37,035 nt of DNA from a virus, in IMG/VR virus record IMGVR_UViG_3300036768_000736, positions 1 to 37,035 of that record. The stretch is one strand, 5' to 3'. Of this stretch, positions 36,748 through 37,035 are shown in pieces. The position numbers were made by a program, and so were the translations under genes. The notes under the pieces are model-generated. The model did not search any database. It was not told the origin of the DNA and saw only the letters and a list, made by a program, of their open reading frames with translations. Positions within the stretch are counted from its first letter, which is position 1; every line of letters starts with the position of its first letter.

Positions 36748-37035
36748 AACTTGAGCCGAACGAACGGCTTTACAGGGTTGAGCGGAGGTTTACTGTCCCA
36801 GGTCGGCGCCGCATAGACCATCGGCGGGGCAAAATCCTGTGCCTGACGGATAAAGATTTGCGCAAGACCGTTCGCGTTTATGACCCGCAACCTGACGGCA
36901 CATCAATACCGCGCTGGACATCCTGCGCCGAATGCGTAAGACCGCTGACTGATGAGGAGACCTGCGCAGTCTTGAACGGGGTCAGCGATTATGACCCGTT
37001 ATCACTTGAATTGGCAGACTACAGAGAATACAATT
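36735..37035 (+). CDS. 5' part of a split gene (continues at position 1)
   Basis: ATG 36735 after GGAGGGTGAT. Reads MPHIELEPNERLYRVERRF and onward with a TSCAECVRPL knuckle, open to the window end with one base left over. That base joins positions 1-2 and the frame continues to the stop at 437. The N-terminal part has basic beta sequence and a single CxxC; no family is clear. Part of a roughly 245-aa protein if the ends are truly joined. Confidence 0.72.
   Translation, partial: MPHIELEPNERLYRVERRFTVPGRRRIDHRRGKILCLTDKDLRKTVRVYDPQPDGTSIPRWTSCAECVRPLTDEETCAVLNGVSDYDPLSLELADYREYN

Noticed and set aside
1-37035. tRNA genes, integrase, excisionase or CI-like repressor
   Set aside because: None was recognised on either strand; a dedicated tRNA and profile search would be needed to be certain.

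Overview
The window reads as a complete, probably circular or terminally redundant genome of a tailed dsDNA bacteriophage with a short-tail (podovirus-like, SU10/P22-like) morphology. Reasons: the head and neck genes are all present (terminase, portal, scaffold, HK97-fold capsid, neck adaptors, nozzle, large ejection proteins) with no tape measure, sheath or tail-tube genes, and the gene that runs off the right end (from 36735) continues in the correct reading frame into the gene that runs in from the left end (to 437). The host is a bacterium using sigma-70-like promoters and strong Shine-Dalgarno sites. An exported protein with a signal peptide and barrel-like strands hints at a Gram-negative host, but the host cannot be named from sequence alone. 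No integrase, excisionase or CI-like repressor was found, so a lytic life style is the simplest reading.

Layout. Two long convergent transcription units share one control region. Leftward (minus strand), 24928 to 1159: small terminase candidate, GT2 glycosyltransferase, large terminase, portal, a small helical protein, scaffold, major capsid protein, a second glycosyltransferase, three adaptor-like neck proteins, nozzle protein, three ejection/internal proteins (one of 1642 aa), tail fibre, then a lysis and accessory block (HExxH protein, holin, zinc-finger protein, amidase endolysin, a 24-aa membrane peptide, an exported protein and a metallophosphoesterase). Rightward (plus strand), 25894 to 37035 and on through 1 to 980: small early genes of unknown function, RecT annealase with a RecB-like nuclease, a lambda O-like initiator carrying four 24-bp iterons inside its own coding sequence, a DnaC-like helicase loader, small DNA-binding and zinc proteins, a PD-(D/E)XK nuclease-like protein, and a C5 cytosine methyltransferase. 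A hairpin terminator at 1007-1040 ends the rightward unit where the two units meet.

Control region 24929-25893. It is non-coding and holds a strongly G-depleted stretch, A-tract repeats, TGCATATATAC repeats within strictly alternating pyrimidine-purine DNA, a GC-type alternating tract, and a strong TTGACA-N17-TACGAT promoter with a perfect inverted repeat in its spacer.

Most notable: the early unit is an RNA-rich system. Two type I hammerhead self-cleaving ribozymes (27259-27326, 28059-28118) have the stop codon of the preceding gene inside their catalytic core. Three copies of a covarying pseudoknotted leader (25826, 26785, 27347) sit directly before the Shine-Dalgarno of three early genes, and three shorter hairpins carrying the Shine-Dalgarno precede three more. 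The ribozyme cut site and the promoter start both place the leader about 26-30 nt from an RNA 5' end. This suggests that the polycistronic early transcript is self-cut into separate mRNAs that each begin with a structured translation leader. Paralogous genes follow the elements, so the unit (gene + ribozyme + leader) seems to have been duplicated.
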